A DNA stretch of 64,000 nucleotides from Drosophila pseudoobscura. Taxonomy: Eukaryota > Arthropoda > Insecta > Diptera > Drosophilidae. The position numbers and the translations under genes are program-made. The stretch covers positions 23,746,001-23,810,000 of the forward strand of contig NC_046679.1 of the NCBI RefSeq assembly GCF_009870125.1, written 5' to 3'. Positions within the stretch are counted from its first letter, which is position 1; the number at the start of each line of letters is the position of its first letter. The notes beneath the pieces were generated by a model. The model ran no database searches. It saw only the letters and a list, made by a program, of their open reading frames with translations, and was not told the origin of the DNA. Positions 63,690-64,000 of the stretch are shown in pieces.

Positions 63690-64000
63690 TTCTGCCACCC
63701 TCTGGCAATTAGGTGAAGCGGTAATTGAAACTACCGCAAAGCTTAGCTCTAGACTAAGCCAAAGCTAGCCACTTAAGTTAGTAGAAGTCTTAAGCTTAAG
63801 CTGCAGTCGAAGCCATAGCGGAGGCAGTGGAAGGGCTTCCATCAGGGCAGATACTTCCCACAGTTGTCGCCTCTCACTCTCTGTCTCTCTCTCTCTCCGT
63901 GGGGCGATCCACCCTTTTTCGGTTATTGATATAACACGATATGACGGTATCCCTACCCCGCCTTGAATTTTGGTTTACGGTATCTCTAAGCTACGTTGTA

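Overview
The window is nuclear DNA from a fruit fly of the genus Drosophila. The signs are short introns of about 55-130 bp with GT/AG ends, TATA plus TCAKTY-type core promoters, a Cyp313a cytochrome P450 pair, a Pglym87-type phosphoglycerate mutase and the first coding exon of the COUP-TF nuclear receptor gene seven up (svp). As I recall, svp maps to 87B and Pglym87 is named for division 87, so this looks like the Muller element E block around svp. The abundance of short purine/pyrimidine hexamer repeats and the svp N-terminal sequence would suit the obscura group, but that species placement is inference.

Layout. From 0.5 to 9.5 kb there is a compact cluster: a two-exon trypsin-fold protease (+), an intronless phosphoglycerate mutase (-), then two tandem seven-exon Cyp313a P450 genes (-). 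All four read as intact; I could place every P450 splice site with matching phase and nearly identical exon lengths. The 1.1 kb between the two P450 genes holds a duplicated promoter segment, a decayed transposon piece and a short inverted-repeat element.

From 9.6 to 56 kb the window is a gene-poor expanse with only two clear genes. One is an intronless 740-residue CBM20 + glycerophosphodiester phosphodiesterase gene (26.2-28.5 kb). The other is a small secreted Gly/Tyr-rich peptide precursor (44.4-44.7 kb) with a textbook TATA/Inr promoter and polyA signal. The rest is non-coding, rich in microsatellites, small tandem duplications and palindromes. It is the sort of large flanking territory expected to carry regulatory elements of a developmental gene such as svp, though I could not identify any enhancer.

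At 56,240-56,882 lies the first coding exon of svp. It holds the disordered N-terminus and the start of the first zinc finger, and it ends in a phase-1 splice donor. The window then stays inside svp intron 1 to its right end, so the rest of svp is outside. I found no tRNA, rRNA or CRISPR array. The most interesting items are the mosaic evolution of the Cyp313a pair (promoter duplication, very similar patches, transposon debris), a strong hairpin at the P450 3' end, a Gly189/Asp226 specificity pocket in the protease, an over-represented octamer (TACTCGTA) spread through the non-coding DNA, and a few orphan structured elements.
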